The translations under genes were made by a program, and so were the position numbers. 64,000 nucleotides of DNA from Betaproteobacteria bacterium HGW-Betaproteobacteria-6. Lineage in GTDB: Bacteria > Pseudomonadota > Gammaproteobacteria > Burkholderiales > Rhodocyclaceae. Each line of letters begins with the position of its first letter. Positions within the stretch are counted from its first letter, which is position 1. The notes under the pieces were generated by a model that was not told where the DNA came from, did no database searches, and worked only from the letters and a program-made list of their open reading frames with translations. Below, in pieces: positions 25,152-33,723 of the stretch. The stretch spans positions 1-64,000 of the forward strand of contig PHCF01000049.1 of NCBI GenBank assembly GCA_002842145.1. Reading direction: 5' to 3'.

Positions 25152-26071
25152 GGCTGATTTTCGCGGGAACGCCGGAATTTGCTGCGCAGGCCTTGCGGGC
25201 CATCGTTGCGGCAGGACATGACGTGGCGCTGGTGCTGACGCAGCCGGATCGGCCGGCCGGGCGAGGCATGAGTTTGCAGCCTTCGGCGGTCAAGAAGGTG
25301 GCGCTGGATAATGGCATCGAGGTCTTTCAGCCGTTGTCGCTGAGGGATGCCGAGGCACAGGCGAAGGTCGCCGCGGTTGGTGCCGAGGTCATGGTGGTTG
25401 CGGCCTATGGCCTTATCCTGCCGCAGGTCGTGCTCGACCTGCCGCGTTTCGGTTGCATCAATATCCACGGCTCGCTGCTGCCGCGCTGGCGTGGCGCGGC
25501 GCCGATCCAGCGGGCTTTGCTGGCCGGTGATGCCGAGACGGGCGTTTGCATCATGCAGATGGAGGCCGGTCTGGATACCGGGCCGGTGCTGCTGCGCGGA
25601 GCGTTTCCCATCGAGGCGAGCGATACCACGGCTTCGTTACACGACCGACTGGCCGAGCTGGGCGCCCAACTGGTTGTCGAGGCATTGGGCAAGCTGCCCC
25701 TGCCGGCCGAGCCGCAGCCGGCTGAAGGCGTGACTTACGCCCACAAGATCGAGAAGGCCGAGGCGCTGATCGATTGGTCGAAGAGCGCGGCGGAGCTGGA
25801 TCGCCACATCCGTGCCTTCAACCCGTTTCCCGGTGCACAAGCCTTGTTTGGCGGCCAGACGGTGAAATTGTGGCAGGCGACGCCGGTTGCCGGCGAGGGT
25901 GAAATTGGCACCATTTTGGTCGTTGACCGTAGCCATGTGGTCGTCGCCTGTGGCCAGGGGGCGCTGGCTGTGACCGAATTGCAGAAGGCAGGTGGCAAGC
26001 GTTTGCCGGTGCAGCAATTCCTGGCCGGACACCCGTTGAAGGTGGGCGACCGCTTCGATATTCCGGCCTGA
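25148..26071 (+). CDS. fmt: Methionyl-tRNA formyltransferase
   Basis: Formylates initiator Met-tRNA from 10-formyl-THF. The 307-residue protein opens [16 protein letters not shown]. It has the catalytic stretch [23 protein letters not shown] with Asn-His, then [17 protein letters not shown], and the C-terminal OB-like domain from about 205 ([27 protein letters not shown]). Translation starts at ATG 25148, coupled to def; longer open frames upstream run inside def and are ignored. Confidence 0.96.
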   Translation: MRLIFAGTPEFAAQALRAIVAAGHDVALVLTQPDRPAGRGMSLQPSAVKKVALDNGIEVFQPLSLRDAEAQAKVAAVGAEVMVVAAYGLILPQVVLDLPRFGCINIHGSLLPRWRGAAPIQRALLAGDAETGVCIMQMEAGLDTGPVLLRGAFPIEASDTTASLHDRLAELGAQLVVEALGKLPLPAEPQPAEGVTYAHKIEKAEALIDWSKSAAELDRHIRAFNPFPGAQALFGGQTVKLWQATPVAGEGEIGTILVVDRSHVVVACGQGALAVTELQKAGGKRLPVQQFLAGHPLKVGDRFDIPA

Positions 26072-26076
26072 CGATC

Positions 26077-26427
26077 TCAGGCTGTGCCGACGCGCAGGGG
26101 GATGTCGCGGCTGGCCGGTGGCAGCGTTCCGACAACGGCCAGACTCGGTCTTTCCCCCGGTTTCTGGTGGCGTAGCGTCAGATAACGCAGGCAGGTGACG
26201 CGCAGGAAGGAGGCGAAGTTCTCGACTTCGCCGCGGTAAACCTCGATTTCATCGTAGAGCTTGGCGATCAGCTGGTTGGTCGTCATGTTTTCGTTGGCAG
26301 CCAGTTCGGCCAGGATGTCCCAGAACAGGTTTTCCAGCCGGATCTTGGTGACGAAACCATGAATGCGTAGCGAGCGGGCCCGTGACTCGTAGAGCATCGG
26401 GTCGGCCCTGACGTAGATTTCACACAT
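26077..26427 (-). CDS. Ribbon-helix-helix domain protein
   Basis: A 116-residue protein resembling the RHH_4 family. The fold is suggested by SLRIHGFVTKIRLENLFWDILAELAANENMTTNQLIAKLY (given here by position, residues about 19-58): a beta strand then two helices. Such proteins may bind DNA as dimers, but no target is known. It has a good Shine-Dalgarno (GGAGGC) before ATG 26427. It follows the DJ-1/PfpI gene on the same strand, with a strong hairpin between the two, and converges on fmt with a 5-bp gap. Confidence 0.7.
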   Translation of the reverse strand: MCEIYVRADPMLYESRARSLRIHGFVTKIRLENLFWDILAELAANENMTTNQLIAKLYDEIEVYRGEVENFASFLRVTCLRYLTLRHQKPGERPSLAVVGTLPPASRDIPLRVGTA

Positions 26428-26443
26428 GCTGCCTCCTTGAAAG

Positions 26444-26474
26444 CCCGGGCAACGTCAGCGTGACGTTGCCCGGG
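26444..26474. terminator. Perfect 14-bp hairpin between the PfpI and RHH genes
   Basis: CCCGGGCAACGTCA - GCG - TGACGTTGCCCGGG. It is perfect, but followed on the minus strand only by CTTTC, so it could be a weak terminator, an RNA-stability element or a protein-binding site. It sits 17 bases from the RHH start codon. Confidence 0.55.
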
Positions 26475-26481
26475 GAGTCGG

Positions 26482-27063
26482 TCAAAGCGTGATTTGGGTA
26501 CCAAGCAGCGGCAGGAATTTGGCCAGCCAGGCCGGGTGCGCTGGCCAGGCCGGGGCGGTGACCAGATTGCCGTCGACGTGGGCCTGATCGACCGGAATGT
26601 CGGCATATTGGCCGCCGGCCGCCCGGACTTCCGGGCCGCAGGCCGGGTAGGCGCTGCACGAACGGCCGCTCAATACGCCGGCTGCGGCGAGCAGTTGCGC
26701 TCCATGGCAAATCGCCGCGATGGGCTTGCCGGTGTCGGCGAAGTGGCGAACCATGGCCAGGACTTCCGGATTCAGACGCAGGTATTCAGGGGCGCGGCCG
26801 CCGGGAATGACCAGCGCGTCGTAGTCCTCGGCGCGGATGTCGGCGAAGCTGGCGTTGAGCGTGAAGTTGTGACCGGGCTTTTCGCTGTAGGTCTGATCGC
26901 CCTCGAAGTCGTGGATGGCCGTGCGCACCGATTCGCCGGCTTTCTTGCCCGGACAGACGGCATGGACGGTGTGGCCGACCATGAGCAGTGCCTGGAAGGG
27001 CACCATGGTTTCGTAATCTTCGGTGTAGTCACCGGTCAGCATGAGAATTTTCTTGGCAGCCAT
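26482..27063 (-). CDS. DJ-1/PfpI family protein
   Basis: A 193-residue DJ-1/ThiJ/PfpI-superfamily protein, a fold that includes glyoxalases, chaperones and deglycases. The nucleophile elbow [15 protein letters not shown] holds the conserved Cys followed by His. A Glu early in the protein (YTEDYET) and [10 protein letters not shown] are also typical. ATG 27063 follows GGAGAC. The exact activity is not deducible. Its upstream neighbour speD lies 90 bp away on the same strand. Confidence 0.85.
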   Translation of the reverse strand: MAAKKILMLTGDYTEDYETMVPFQALLMVGHTVHAVCPGKKAGESVRTAIHDFEGDQTYSEKPGHNFTLNASFADIRAEDYDALVIPGGRAPEYLRLNPEVLAMVRHFADTGKPIAAICHGAQLLAAAGVLSGRSCSAYPACGPEVRAAGGQYADIPVDQAHVDGNLVTAPAWPAHPAWLAKFLPLLGTQITL

Positions 27064-27153
27064 GTTTGTCTCCTTTGTTGTGTCGCCGGCAAGATGGTCG
27101 GCGGGCAGAAACATTGTCGGAGGATTTTCCGGCTGGCGGGTAGCAGCCGGCTG

Positions 27154-27540
27154 CTACTTTACCGGTGCCAGACGGCCGCGTCCGACGCGGGTGCACTGTT
27201 GGTTTTCCGGCGCGAAACGGTTGATGACTTCGTCAAACAGGGCACTAGCCTTGGAGCTGTTGTCGCCGCTGAAGTTGCAGACATAAACGTCGAGCGTGAC
27301 GCTGGCGATCTCGGGCCAGGTGTGCACCGCCAGGTGCGATTCGGCGAGGACGACGGTGCCGGTGACGCCGGCCGGCTGACCGGCGGCGTCATGGAAGGTA
27401 TGGAACAGCCGGCCGACGACGGTCAGGCCGTGGCGCTGGCAGGCATCGACGCAGAACGATTCGAGCCCTGGTGCGTCGAGCAGGAAATCCGGTGCGCAGC
27501 GGCAGTCGTGGAGGTCAGCGATCAGGTGCAGGCCGTTCAT
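27154..27540 (-). CDS. speD: S-adenosylmethionine decarboxylase, prokaryotic short type
   Basis: Makes decarboxylated SAM for spermidine synthesis. In the 128-residue proenzyme, self-cleavage before Ser68 in AESHLAVHTWPE would create the pyruvoyl cofactor. His73 and Cys88 (YVCNFSGDN) are the other expected active-site residues. No speE (spermidine synthase) is visible next to it. The upstream S1/P1 nuclease gene ends 26 bp inside its start, so the two probably share a transcript. Confidence 0.93.
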   Translation of the reverse strand: MNGLHLIADLHDCRCAPDFLLDAPGLESFCVDACQRHGLTVVGRLFHTFHDAAGQPAGVTGTVVLAESHLAVHTWPEIASVTLDVYVCNFSGDNSSKASALFDEVINRFAPENQQCTRVGRGRLAPVK

Positions 27541-28435
27541 GGCGCGATTTTAGGGTGTTTTGCCTGACGCGCTGACCGAAAATGTCCTCGAGCAGCTTGC
27601 CCAGCCGGTAGCCGGCCGCCACGATGCGGCGCTCGGCAATCGCCCGGCTGTGCTGGCGGAAATCCTCGGTGACGATCGGCTGCGGGCTGCCGCTGGTCTC
27701 CGGGTAGGCCTCGGCGAGCAGACGATGACTTTCACGGCGCCATAGCGCGACGTCGCCTTGTTTCGGGGCGGGGTGGTTTGCCTGCAGGCGCGCCGCGTTT
27801 TGTTGCAGGCGTTTGCCGCGCAGCCAGGGCGGGCCGGGCAGATCGTCCCAGTAAACATGCAGGCTGGTGAACGGCAGACGTTTGTTGAACGGATTTTCGA
27901 TTTCGACCGCGTTGCCACCTTCGTCGCCGTGGCGGCCGACATGCAGCGGCTGGTGGATGTCGGCAACGAGGTGGGTGAGCCAGGGCAGGGCATTTGAAAT
28001 TTCGGCCTTTTTTCGGGTTGACCGTAGGATTCGGCTCAGGCGTTCGATCTGGCTGTCCAGTTCGCCGGCTATCGTTTTGCCGGCGGTATCGAGGTCCACG
28101 TAGTGCCAGCGCTTGTGACGCGCCGTGTCGGTCAGGCCGGGGAGCGCCGGCGTTGGGGGTTCGCGGTGTTCGTCGTAAAAGCGCGGATCGTTGCGGATGT
28201 TGTCCGGCCAGGTCGAGGCCTCGGCGAAGATATCGACGTCTTTCCCCGAGCGCGATCTTTCGGCCCAGCGCGCGTAGTCCGGGTGGCGGGACAGCGCTGC
28301 GGCGATCGCCGCCTGGGTTGGCGGAGACAGTTGCTGCCACGCAATAACGGCGGTCAGCCGATGGCCGGCCGCGTTCCAGGCACAGGCTGGGGCGGCTACG
28401 GCAAAGAAAAGCAGGGCGAGGAGGATTTGCCGCAT
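27515..28435 (-). CDS. Secreted S1/P1-type nuclease
   Basis: A 306-residue zinc-dependent nuclease of the S1/P1 family, exported by a signal peptide (MRQILLALLFFAVAAPACA). The predicted mature protein begins with Trp (WNAAGHRLTA), which in this family supplies a zinc ligand through its N-terminus. DIHQPLHVGRHGDEGGN has further His/Asp ligands. A dispersed-repeat copy (27999-28033) lies in coding sequence and encodes the RILRSTRKKAE region before the DIHQPLH motif. Likely role: nucleotide scavenging or extracellular DNA degradation. The ATG at 28435 is used because the signal peptide starts there. Confidence 0.88.
   Translation of the reverse strand: MRQILLALLFFAVAAPACAWNAAGHRLTAVIAWQQLSPPTQAAIAAALSRHPDYARWAERSRSGKDVDIFAEASTWPDNIRNDPRFYDEHREPPTPALPGLTDTARHKRWHYVDLDTAGKTIAGELDSQIERLSRILRSTRKKAEISNALPWLTHLVADIHQPLHVGRHGDEGGNAVEIENPFNKRLPFTSLHVYWDDLPGPPWLRGKRLQQNAARLQANHPAPKQGDVALWRRESHRLLAEAYPETSGSPQPIVTEDFRQHSRAIAERRIVAAGYRLGKLLEDIFGQRVRQNTLKSRHERPAPDR
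27999..28033 (+). repeat. Dispersed GGTTGACCGT repeat, copy in the S1/P1 nuclease gene
   Basis: Plus-strand copy inside a minus-strand gene: ATTTCGGCC, TTTTTTCG, exact core at 28016-28025, then AGGATTCGG. Confidence 0.65.
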
Positions 28436-28469
28436 TCGGCCATTATGCCGCGTGCGATAATGCGCGCCT

Positions 28470-29729
28470 ATGTCCAGTTTGCCGCTCAATTCACTCGCCT
28501 ACGCCCTGTTGCAGGCCTCGCGCATCGATACCGCCGTATTCGGCGGGCAGAGTCTGGCCGACGGCCTGCTCGGGCGCGTCGAGCCGGCGGCCCGTCCCGC
28601 CGTGCAGGATCTCGTCTACGGCAGCTTGCGCGCTTATGGGCGGGGCGATTTCTTCCTGTCCAGGTTGCTCCAGAAGCCGCTGGCCAGCGACGAAGTGCGT
28701 GCCTTGTTGCTGGTCGCCCTCTATCGCCTCGAAACCCGGCCGGATGCAGCGCACACCGTCGTCGATCAGGCTGTTTCTGCGGCTGGCGAAGTGGCCGGCG
28801 GGAATTTCAAGGCACTGGTCAATGGCGTGTTGCGCAACTTCCTGCGCCAGCAAATGGCGTTGACTGCCGAATTTGCCGCCGATCCGGTTGCTTCGGCCAT
28901 GCACCCCGACTGGTGGCTGGTCCAGTTGCAAGCCGCCTATCCGCAGGACTGGCCGGCCGTCGCCGCCGCCGGTAACGCGCCGCCGCCGATGGGCTTGCGG
29001 GTCAATACCCGACGAATTTCGCGCGACGATTATTCAATGAAACTGGCGGCCGCAGGCGTTGCTGCCAAACCCGTCGGCGAAAGCGGATTGGCGCTCGACA
29101 AGCCGGTGCCGGTCGACGCCTTGCCCGGTTTCGCCGATGGCCTCGTTTCGGTCCAGGACCCCGGTGCGCAAATGGCTGCCACGCTGCTCGATCCTGCCCC
29201 GGCCAGTCGCGTGCTCGACGCCTGCGCAGCGCCCGGTGGCAAGACTGCGCACCTGCTCGAGCGCGGCGACCTCGATCTGCTGGCGCTCGACCTCAAGCCC
29301 TCCCGCTGCCGCCGTATCGCCGAGACCCTGTCGCGGCTCGGCCTGAAGGCCGAGATTGTCGATGCCGACTGCGCCAAGCTGACGACCTGGTGGGATGGCC
29401 AGCCCTTCGATGCCGTGCTGGCCGACGTCCCGTGCACGGCCAGCGGCGTCGTGCGGCGCAATCCCGATGCCAAGTGGTTGCGCCGCGAGGCCGACATCGC
29501 CAGCTTTGCCAAAGCGCAGGCGCGAATTCTCGACGCCCTGTGGCAGGTTGTGCGGCCGGGCGGTAAACTGCTCTACGTTACCTGCTCGGTCTTCCCGGCC
29601 GAAAATGGCGGGCAGATCGGGCGCTTCCTGGCGCGCCAACCACAGGCTCACCGTTGTCACGAAGAACAGCTACTACCAACCGCTGAACACGATGGATTCT
29701 TCTACTGCCTGCTCGAAAAGCGTGCTTGA
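28470..29729 (+). CDS. rsmB: 16S rRNA (cytosine-967-C5)-methyltransferase
   Basis: Methylates C967 of 16S rRNA using SAM. The 419-residue protein has a NusB-like N-terminal RNA-binding domain (about 1-140; NGVLRNFLRQQ) and a Rossmann methyltransferase domain. Motifs there are VSVQDPGAQMAATLLD, LDACAAPGGKTAHLLE, the catalytic-Cys motif DVPCTASGVVRRNPDAKW, and YVTCSVFPAENG with the second Cys. It is the first gene of a long plus-strand run leading to DUF4390-ntrY-ntrX-trkAH, an order seen in other betaproteobacteria. Confidence 0.95.
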   Translation: MSSLPLNSLAYALLQASRIDTAVFGGQSLADGLLGRVEPAARPAVQDLVYGSLRAYGRGDFFLSRLLQKPLASDEVRALLLVALYRLETRPDAAHTVVDQAVSAAGEVAGGNFKALVNGVLRNFLRQQMALTAEFAADPVASAMHPDWWLVQLQAAYPQDWPAVAAAGNAPPPMGLRVNTRRISRDDYSMKLAAAGVAAKPVGESGLALDKPVPVDALPGFADGLVSVQDPGAQMAATLLDPAPASRVLDACAAPGGKTAHLLERGDLDLLALDLKPSRCRRIAETLSRLGLKAEIVDADCAKLTTWWDGQPFDAVLADVPCTASGVVRRNPDAKWLRREADIASFAKAQARILDALWQVVRPGGKLLYVTCSVFPAENGGQIGRFLARQPQAHRCHEEQLLPTAEHDGFFYCLLEKRA

Positions 29730-30303
29730 CCAACTGCGCCGATGGCTGGCGCTGCTGGTCTTCGTGCCCGTTTTGGCATGGGCAGCGGAAATTGAAATCA
29801 CCGAACCGCTACTGACCCCGAGCGACGACGGCTATGTCCTCTCGGCCGATTTCAAGATCGAACTGAACCCGCGTCTTGAAGAAGCGGTGACCAAGGGCGT
29901 CGTCCTCTATTTCGTCGCCGATTTCGAGCTGACCAAAGGGCGCTGGTACTGGCTCGATGAAAAGCTGGTCAGCCGCAGCCAGACCTATCGTCTGTCCTAC
30001 CACGCGCTGACCCGGCAATACCGGCTGACGACCGGTGGCCTGCATCAATCCTTCCCGACCTTGTCCGAGGCCATGCAGGTGCTTTCCCGGCTGCGCAACT
30101 GGACAGTCATCGACAAGAACGACAAAGCGGTTCGCCCCGGCGACACCTACGAAGCATCGCTGCGCATGCGGCTCGACATTACCCAGTTGCCGCGCCCCTT
30201 CCAGATCAGCGCGCTTGGCAACAAGGACTGGAGCCTTGGCTCCGACTGGAAAATATGGCCTACGAACCTGCTTCCGGCAGTGTCGCCGGCGGAGGCCAAG
30301 TGA
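29722..30303 (+). CDS. Exported DUF4390 protein
   Basis: A protein of about 193 residues with a signal peptide (LRRWLALLVFVPVLAWAAE) and the DUF4390 pattern (ITEPLLTPSDDGYVLSADF; GVVLYFVADFELTKGRWYWLDE; RQYRLTTGGLHQSF). Function unknown; genes of this family usually sit between rsmB and ntrY, as here. GTG 29722 overlaps the rsmB stop and places the signal peptide at the very start; an ATG ten codons earlier (29692) is the alternative. Confidence 0.85.
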   Translation: MLDQLRRWLALLVFVPVLAWAAEIEITEPLLTPSDDGYVLSADFKIELNPRLEEAVTKGVVLYFVADFELTKGRWYWLDEKLVSRSQTYRLSYHALTRQYRLTTGGLHQSFPTLSEAMQVLSRLRNWTVIDKNDKAVRPGDTYEASLRMRLDITQLPRPFQISALGNKDWSLGSDWKIWPTNLLPAVSPAEAK

Positions 30304-32456
30304 AGCGCATTGTCGCCGCCGGCGGGGCATTCGCAGCCGCCATCGGGGGCATCCTGTGGTTCCTGCTGCTGATGTCCACGGCGGCTGATACCGTCCTGTT
30401 CTCGCGCAACTATCCGCTGCTCATCGCGCTTAACGTCGTGCTGGCGCTCTCCATGCTCGGCCTGGTCGGCTGGCAGCTGAGTACCTTGTGGCGCGACTAC
30501 CAGGCCCAGGTCTTCGGCGCCCGGCTCAAGCTGCGCCTGATGCTCATGTTCGGCGTCATCGCCGTGCTGCCCGGGGCCCTGGTCTATGGCGTGTCGGTCC
30601 AGTTCGTCACCCGCTCCATTGAAAGCTGGTTCGACGTGCGTGTCGAAAAGGCTCTCGAATCCGGCTTGCAACTGGGCCGTTCGGCGCTCGATTCCCTGCT
30701 CCTCGATCTCGGCGAGAAGGCCCGCAGCGTGGCTACCGAGCTGACCGACATCCAGGAATCGTCGCGTCGCTCGGCCCTGTTGCGCCTGCGCGAGGAAAAA
30801 GGCGTCCAGTCAGTGGCCCTGTTTTCGGTGGGCGGTCAGTTGCTGTCGAGCGCGACGAGCGAACTTTCCAGCCTGCTCCCCGAACTGCCCAGCCAGGGGC
30901 AGTTGAAGCAGGCGCGCAGCACACAGATGGTGAGCACCATCGAAGGTGATGGCGGCAAGCTCTACCTGCGCGTGCTGGTCCCGGTCAGCGCCCGGGAAAT
31001 GTTTGAAGAACCGCGCATCCTGCAACTGACCCAGCCCGTGCCGGCCGGACTGGCCCAGGATGCCGACGCCGTTCAGGGGGTCTATCGTGACTATCAGGAA
31101 TTGCAGCTGGCGCGCGAGGGCCTGACCCGCATTTATGCCCTGACCCTGACGTTGACCGTACTCGTTGCCTTGTTCGGCGCCTTTGCGCTGGCTTACGTCA
31201 TGGCCCGCCGCCTGGCGGCACCGCTCTACATCCTGGCCGAAGGCACGCAGGCCGTGGCGCAGGGCGACTTCTCCCCGCGCCAGGCGATCTACAGCGGCGA
31301 TGAACTCGGTGTCCTGACCCAGTCCTTCAACCGCATGACCCGTCAGCTCAATGACGCCCGGCATGAAACCGAGCGCCACCGGAGCGAACTGGAATCGGCG
31401 CGCGGCTATCTCGAATCCATCCTGGCCAACCTGTCCACCGGGGTTCTGGTTTTCGACCGCCATTTTGTCCTGCGCACGATCAACGAAGGCGCCATGACCA
31501 TATTGAGTGACGATTTCATCGGGCTGGTCGGTTCTGCGGCCGAGGACTGGCCGCGCCAGCAGGCGCTCGGCACCTTCATCCGCGAACAGTTCTCCGCGAC
31601 GGACGAGGTCGAGTGGCAGGCCCAGCTCGAGATGGAGCGCCCGAACGGCATGCCGCAAGTGCTGTTGCTGCGCGGCTCCCGCTTGCCGGAAGCCAGTGGC
31701 GGCGGCGATGTCGTGGTTTTTGATGACGTAACCCGCCTGATCGCCGCCCAACGCAGCGCCGCCTGGGGCGAAGTGGCGCGTCGTCTGGCCCATGAAATCA
31801 AGAACCCATTGACGCCTATCCAGCTTTCGGCCGAGCGCCTCCAGTTCAAGCTGGCCGACAAGCTGTCCAACGGCGACGCCGACATGCTGGCGCGCGGCAC
31901 GCAGACGATCATCAACCAGGTGCAGGCCATGAAACGGATGGTCGACGACTTCCGCGATTACGCCCGGATGCCAGCGCCGGAAGTGGCCGCGCTCGACCTC
32001 AACGAACTGATCGGCGAGGTGCTGGGCCTCTACGAAAGTTCGTCGGCGGCGATCGAAACCCGGCTGGCCGACAATTTGCCACCCATCCTCGGCGACGCCA
32101 CGCAGTTGCGACAGATCATCCATAACCTGCTGCGCAATGCCGAGGACGCGCTGGAAAGCCGCGACGCCACGCGCATCCTGATTCAGACCGAGCTGGCCGG
32201 CCGCTACGCCCGGCTGACCATCGCCGACAATGGCCCCGGCTTTCCGGTCGAATTGCTGCCACGCATCTTCGAGCCTTACGTCACGACCAAGGCGCGCGGC
32301 ACGGGGCTTGGTCTGCCCATCGTCAAGAAAATTGTCGAAGAACATCTTGGAACCATCGAAATAGGCAATGCACCCGAGGGCGGCGCGCGGATCGATATCC
32401 GTCTGCCCCTGGTGAAAGCGGAGGAAGCCAAAAATGGCAATCATTCTGGTCGTTGA
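30300..32456 (+). CDS. ntrY: NtrY-like membrane sensor histidine kinase
   Basis: A membrane-bound kinase of about 718 residues. Two to three N-terminal transmembrane helices flank an extracytoplasmic region. A further helix (YALTLTLTVLVALFGAFALAYVM) leads to HAMP (MARRLAAPLYILAEGTQAVA). PAS follows, then HisKA with phosphoacceptor His in RRLAHEIKNPLTPIQLSAERL, and HATPase motifs (NLLRNAEDAL, ADNGPGFP, KARGTGLGLPIVKKI). GTG 30300, four bases after GGAGG, overlaps the DUF4390 stop. It overlaps the regulator gene by 23 bp, so they form one two-component operon. The signal is unknown; NtrY kinases are linked to nitrogen or redox control. Confidence 0.9.
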   Translation: MKRIVAAGGAFAAAIGGILWFLLLMSTAADTVLFSRNYPLLIALNVVLALSMLGLVGWQLSTLWRDYQAQVFGARLKLRLMLMFGVIAVLPGALVYGVSVQFVTRSIESWFDVRVEKALESGLQLGRSALDSLLLDLGEKARSVATELTDIQESSRRSALLRLREEKGVQSVALFSVGGQLLSSATSELSSLLPELPSQGQLKQARSTQMVSTIEGDGGKLYLRVLVPVSAREMFEEPRILQLTQPVPAGLAQDADAVQGVYRDYQELQLAREGLTRIYALTLTLTVLVALFGAFALAYVMARRLAAPLYILAEGTQAVAQGDFSPRQAIYSGDELGVLTQSFNRMTRQLNDARHETERHRSELESARGYLESILANLSTGVLVFDRHFVLRTINEGAMTILSDDFIGLVGSAAEDWPRQQALGTFIREQFSATDEVEWQAQLEMERPNGMPQVLLLRGSRLPEASGGGDVVVFDDVTRLIAAQRSAAWGEVARRLAHEIKNPLTPIQLSAERLQFKLADKLSNGDADMLARGTQTIINQVQAMKRMVDDFRDYARMPAPEVAALDLNELIGEVLGLYESSSAAIETRLADNLPPILGDATQLRQIIHNLLRNAEDALESRDATRILIQTELAGRYARLTIADNGPGFPVELLPRIFEPYVTTKARGTGLGLPIVKKIVEEHLGTIEIGNAPEGGARIDIRLPLVKAEEAKNGNHSGR

Positions 32457-33699
32457 CGACGAAGTCGGCATACGCGAACTGTTGTCCGAAATCCTGATCG
32501 ACGAAGGCTACGACGTGCGCGTCGCCGAAAATGCGACGGCGGCCCGCCGGGTCCGCAACGAATTGCGCCCCGATCTGGTCCTGCTCGACATCTGGATGCC
32601 CGACACCGACGGCATCACGCTGCTCAAGGAATGGCACGCGGCCGGGCATCTCAACATGCCGGTCGTCATGATGTCCGGGCATGGCACCATCGATACGGCG
32701 GTCGAGGCAACGCGTTTCGGTGCCTTCGATTTCCTCGAAAAGCCGATCGCCCTGCAAAAGCTGTTGTCCACCGTCCAGAAGGCGCTCAAGCACGACAAGC
32801 CGCCAGCCCGCCCGGCGCTCACGCTGGAGGCCTTCAGCCGCCTGCCTTTCGTGAAGGATTTCAAGCGGCGTCTCGAACAGGCGGCGGCCAAGTCGCCGAT
32901 TCTGCTTATCAAGGGCGCCAATGGCGGCATGGCCGAAATTTGCGCCCGTACCCTGCAGCCGCCCCGCGCGCCGTGGCTCGATTTGTCGGGTGTGAGTAGC
33001 GCGCTCACCCAGGAAATGCTGGAAAAGGTGACGGGCGGCATCCTGTTTGTGCCGGATATGGCGGCGCTCGGCAAGATGCAGCAAATGAACCTGGCGTTTG
33101 CGGTCGACCGTCTGGAAAAGCTCAATTTGCAGTTGATCGCCGCCACCGTGACCAGCGCCAGCGCGCTCGGGGAAACGGGTTGGGACAGCAAGCTGCTCGC
33201 CCGACTTGGCGAGATTTGGGTGGCTATGCCGTCACTGGCCGGACATGGCGACGAATTGCCGGAAATTGCCAGCCTGCTGCTGACCAATTTCGTTGAACGT
33301 GGCGAGGTGCCTGCCCGTCGACTGTCCAGCGCGGCGCTCAATTCGCTGCGCACGCTGTCCTGGAAAAGCAGTCCCGACTCCAGCTGGAACGATCTGTATG
33401 CGCTGGTGCGCAATCTGGCGATCACTTCTCTGGAAGAGGAAATCAGTGGCGATGATGTGGCCCGCGTCATGCCGAGCGACATTGCCGGCAGTCCGGAAGG
33501 ACATTCCCTGTTGCCGTTGTTCGACCAGCCCTTGCGCGAGGCACGCGATGCTTTCGAAAAAATGTATTTCGAGCACCATTTGCGCCTTGAGGGGGGAAAC
33601 ATGACCAAGCTCGCCGATCGTTCCGGACTGGAACGCACGCATCTTTATCGGAAACTCAAGCAGCTTGACGTCAAGCTCGGCAAACGTAGCGACGAATAA
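32434..33699 (+). CDS. ntrX: NtrX-like response regulator with a degenerate AAA domain
   Basis: A 421-residue NtrC-class regulator. The receiver domain is normal (VVDDEVGI, phosphoacceptor Asp52 in LVLLDIWMP, Lys in FLEKPI). The central region keeps AAA-like length, but where Walker A (GESGTGKE-like) is expected it reads KGANGGMAEI, the GAFTGA sigma-54 loop is missing, and the Walker B area reads GGILFVPDM. A Fis-type helix-turn-helix remains at the C-terminus (MTKLADRSGLERTHLYRKLKQL). It should therefore bind DNA in response to NtrY but is unlikely to remodel sigma-54 polymerase. It precedes trkA by 24 bp; potassium uptake may be a target. Confidence 0.88.
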   Translation: MAIILVVDDEVGIRELLSEILIDEGYDVRVAENATAARRVRNELRPDLVLLDIWMPDTDGITLLKEWHAAGHLNMPVVMMSGHGTIDTAVEATRFGAFDFLEKPIALQKLLSTVQKALKHDKPPARPALTLEAFSRLPFVKDFKRRLEQAAAKSPILLIKGANGGMAEICARTLQPPRAPWLDLSGVSSALTQEMLEKVTGGILFVPDMAALGKMQQMNLAFAVDRLEKLNLQLIAATVTSASALGETGWDSKLLARLGEIWVAMPSLAGHGDELPEIASLLLTNFVERGEVPARRLSSAALNSLRTLSWKSSPDSSWNDLYALVRNLAITSLEEEISGDDVARVMPSDIAGSPEGHSLLPLFDQPLREARDAFEKMYFEHHLRLEGGNMTKLADRSGLERTHLYRKLKQLDVKLGKRSDE

Positions 33700-33723
33700 C
33701 GGCCCGGGTACAAAGGGGGAGAT

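Noticed and set aside
31150-31159. CGTTGACCGT in the NtrY-like gene as a repeat copy
   Set aside because: Only the core matches; it encodes part of a transmembrane helix (LTLTV) and lacks the flanking arms.
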